Shown here one piece after another: positions 8,942 to 10,053 of a stretch of DNA of 10,053 nt. Location: the NCBI GenBank assembly GCA_018067325.1, contig JAGPUU010000175.1, positions 1 through 10,053 on the forward strand, written 5' to 3'. Source of the DNA: Amphritea sp. (GTDB lineage Bacteria; Pseudomonadota; Gammaproteobacteria; Pseudomonadales; Balneatricaceae). The first letter of the stretch is position 1. Each line of letters starts with the position of its first letter. The position numbers and the translations under genes are program-made. The notes under the pieces were generated by a model, which saw only the letters and a program-made list of their open reading frames with translations, searched no databases and was not told the origin of the DNA.

Positions 8942-9013
8942 ATGCTTTATTCACGTGTTTTCTGAGCAATTTTTTGGCGAGTATATGTTGCTAATGCTGT
9001 GCCATTTTTTACT

Positions 9014-9304
9014 TTAGTGTCGGTTGTCTGTGCTGTCTATCAGTCCATTCTGTGTCAGTACGCTATGGATTTTCAAAGCGGTTTTCTTGAGTCGATTTAT
9101 TTCTCCTAGGCTCGGATGATGGCCTGTCGCTAAAAGAGTTTCTTTTTCTTCGAGCTCCATATCTAGATAATCCATCAGTTTTTTTGAGCAACCGGTACAA
9201 GGGCCATTACATAATTTTTCGATTGGGGTATCGAACGGAATAGCTGTTCGTATCTGTTCTATCAGATTCCCCATCGCTTCTTTGGTGTCTGGTTTACTGG
9301 TCAT
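9014..9304 (-). CDS. Small hypothetical protein with CX3CX2C cysteine cluster
   Basis: A 96-aa ORF whose function I do not recognise. It has no signal peptide or membrane segment and looks like a small cytosolic helical protein. The N-terminal part ends in PFDTPIEKLCNGPCTGCSKK, placing Cys32, Cys36 and Cys39 in CX3CX2C spacing, followed by the acidic helix LMDYLDMELEEKE, a HH pair (62-63) and a basic helix NRLKKTALKIH. Three cysteines plus a possible fourth ligand could bind zinc or an Fe-S cluster; the spacing equals the radical-SAM cluster motif, but the protein is far too short for that family. An in-frame TAG lies just upstream, so Met1 (9304) or Met11 is the start; neither has a strong ribosome-binding site. 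It follows gmhB by 28 bp and is probably co-transcribed. Confidence 0.75.
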   Translation of the reverse strand: MTSKPDTKEAMGNLIEQIRTAIPFDTPIEKLCNGPCTGCSKKLMDYLDMELEEKETLLATGHHPSLGEINRLKKTALKIHSVLTQNGLIDSTDNRH

Positions 9305-9311
9305 AAGCTAA

Positions 9312-9327
9312 TGTTTCACGTGGAACT
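9312..9327. other. parS-like centromere site (ParB binding)
   Basis: TGTTTCACGTGGAACT matches the conserved bacterial parS consensus TGTTTCACGTGAAACA at 14 of 16 positions, and its right half GTGGAAC is the arm found in Pseudomonas parS (GTTCCACGTGGAAC). The 14-bp core GTTTCACGTGGAAC is an almost perfect palindrome. It fills most of the 28-bp gap between gmhB and the Cys-rich ORF. Chromosomal parS sites cluster near oriC, and this one is about 7.9 kb from the DnaA box. It would be the loading site for ParB and then SMC/MukB-type condensins. Confidence 0.85.
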
Positions 9328-9332
9328 ATCGG

Positions 9333-9887
9333 TTAGTCTGAGGTTCGTTGGTGATAAATGATATGAAGCACTGCTGCTTCAAGGTCATCAACGATTTGAG
9401 TGTTCTTAGGGATGCCTCCCTTTTCCAGGGTACGTTTCCCCTTTCCTGTGCTCACGAGAATAGAGGGGCAGCCTGCTGATTCAGCCGCCTCAAGATCACG
9501 AAGAGAGTCCCCTACAACGTATACCTTTTCAGGATCGATATCGGGATAGCAACTGAGAATGTGCTGATACATACCGGGCAAGGGTTTTCTGCAGTAGCAG
9601 TTATCGTCCGGTGAATGAGGGCAGTATTCAATCTTATCTATCCGCCCACCCTGCTCTTCAACTAAGTCTTTCATCTTGCGATGCATAAGGTTGAGAGTGG
9701 TAAGGTCGAAGTAGCCTCTGGCTAACCCCGACTGGTTAGTGGCCACGCAAACATCAAAGCCGGCTTTAGAGAGGCGGGCGATGGCTTGGATACTGCCAGG
9801 TAGTGGTCGCCACTCATCGACGGACTTTATGTAGTTATCGGAGTCATGGTTTATTACACCATCCCGATCCAGGATTACTAATTTCAT
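9333..9887 (-). CDS. gmhB: D-glycero-beta-D-manno-heptose 1,7-bisphosphate 7-phosphatase
   Basis: A complete 184-aa HAD-superfamily phosphatase that removes the 7-phosphate from heptose bisphosphate on the way to ADP-heptose for the LPS inner core. Motif I is LDRDGVIN (6-13) with nucleophile Asp7 and acid/base Asp9; motif II is VATNQSG (48-54); the zinc loop CPHSPDDNCYCRKP has ligands Cys89, His91, Cys97 and Cys99; motif IV is VVGDSLRDLEAA (124-135). The zinc loop is the short form; E. coli GmhB has several more residues between the His and the Cys pair. The start gives the usual MKLVILDRDG N-terminus. It lies downstream of glyS as in Pseudomonas, separated by a terminator, so it probably has its own promoter or relies on read-through. 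A histidinol-phosphatase-type relative is possible but less likely in this context. Confidence 0.93.
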   Translation of the reverse strand: MKLVILDRDGVINHDSDNYIKSVDEWRPLPGSIQAIARLSKAGFDVCVATNQSGLARGYFDLTTLNLMHRKMKDLVEEQGGRIDKIEYCPHSPDDNCYCRKPLPGMYQHILSCYPDIDPEKVYVVGDSLRDLEAAESAGCPSILVSTGKGKRTLEKGGIPKNTQIVDDLEAAVLHIIYHQRTSD

Positions 9888-9916
9888 AACGCTATATTAC
9901 ATCTAAAAAACCGGAA

Positions 9917-9946
9917 ACAAAAAAGCCGGTTAAATAACCGGCTTTT
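9917..9946 (-). terminator. Intrinsic terminator after glyS
   Basis: AAAAGCCGGT (9921-9930) and ACCGGCTTTT (9937-9946) form a perfect 10-bp stem around TAAATA. Read on the minus strand, the hairpin is followed by TTTTTTGTTT, the expected T-run after the glyS stop 26 bp upstream. It lies about 30 bp before the gmhB start, separating the two transcription units at least in part. Confidence 0.88.
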
Positions 9947-9971
9947 AATGAACAGCTAGCTCTATGGTGTC

Positions 9972-10053
9972 TTAACTGAGTGCAGAGATATCGGCTACAC
10001 CCAGAAATAGATTTCGCAGCTGGTTGAGTAATGCAAGGCGGTTGTTTCTTACC
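9972..10053 (-). CDS. glyS: Glycyl-tRNA synthetase beta subunit, C-terminal end (5' part beyond window)
   Basis: The last 26 sense codons and the TAA stop (9974-9972) are visible. The peptide contains NRLALLNQLRNLFLGVADIS and ends ALS. This matches the conserved GlyS C-terminus (LLxxLRxLFLxVADIS followed by LL or similar), the end of the anticodon-binding region. GlyS with GlyQ forms the alpha2beta2 glycyl-tRNA synthetase of most bacteria. glyS next to gmhB is the known order downstream of gyrB in Pseudomonas. The fragment is short, but both sequence and context agree. It ends in a strong terminator. Confidence 0.93.
   Translation of the reverse strand, partial: VRNNRLALLNQLRNLFLGVADISALS

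Larger units (their letters stand above)
7860..9013. other. Gene-free region of about 1.15 kb between gyrB and the Cys-rich ORF
   Basis: No ORF here has a recognisable product, a good ribosome-binding site or gene-like codon use, and I see no tRNA, rRNA or known riboswitch. What it does hold: a pair of 17-bp repeats (7896-7912, 8094-8110), another repeat pair at 8736-8751 and 8926-8941, a short repeat at 7921-7929 and 8467-8475, a GC-rich palindrome block at 8208-8255, a long imperfect hairpin at 8846-8873, and small direct repeats at 8497-8538 and 8589-8646. In Pseudomonas the corresponding place holds an acyltransferase gene (lptA). The most economical reading is decayed sequence, possibly with insertion-sequence remnants; untranslated RNA cannot be excluded. 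Confidence 0.7.

Noticed and set aside
8947..8960. CACGTG palindrome that could be a second parS, overlapping TTATTCACG that resembles a DnaA box
   Set aside because: The arms outside CACGTG do not match parS (right arm TTTTC), and a lone one-mismatch DnaA box far from the origin region is expected by chance.

Overview
This is the chromosomal replication-initiation locus of a gammaproteobacterium. Protein-level features and gene order (yidC-rnpA-rpmH divergent from dnaA-dnaN-recF-gyrB, then gmhB and glyS on the opposite strand) look like the Pseudomonas/Oceanospirillales side of the class rather than the enterics. GyrB is the long gram-negative form (808 aa) and the GmhB-GlyS neighbourhood is the one seen downstream of gyrB in Pseudomonas. 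I would guess a marine Oceanospirillaceae-type organism, but genus cannot be decided by eye.

Layout. 1-1015, minus strand: the 5' part of yidC (membrane insertase), complete rnpA (RNase P protein) and complete rpmH (ribosomal protein L34, only 44 codons). 1016-1540: 525-bp AT-rich intergenic region with the rpmH promoter, one perfect DnaA box, several one-mismatch boxes and a very AT-rich stretch; this is the probable oriC/dnaA control region. 1541-7801, plus strand: dnaA, dnaN, recF, gyrB, closely spaced and ended by a strong intrinsic terminator at 7829-7859. 7860-9013: about 1.15 kb with no convincing gene, at the place where Pseudomonas carries an acyltransferase gene (lptA); it holds degenerate repeats, hairpins and possible insertion-sequence end remnants. 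9014-10053, minus strand: a 96-aa protein with a CX3CX2C cluster, a parS-like centromere site in the 28-bp gap that follows, gmhB (heptose bisphosphate phosphatase), a terminator, and the last 26 codons of glyS.

How it works together: DnaA opens the origin, DnaN (beta clamp) tethers the polymerase, RecF loads RecA at gaps behind forks, and GyrB supplies the ATPase half of gyrase. The parS-like site about 7.9 kb from the DnaA box is where ParB would nucleate to segregate the newly copied origin. The divergent group makes a ribosomal protein, the tRNA-processing protein and the membrane insertase.

Most of the window is conserved core. The parts worth a second look are the gene-free block after gyrB, the parS-like site, the small cysteine protein, the recF leader (hairpin, no Shine-Dalgarno), and the sparse DnaA boxes in the origin region. 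I did not see a wholly new system.
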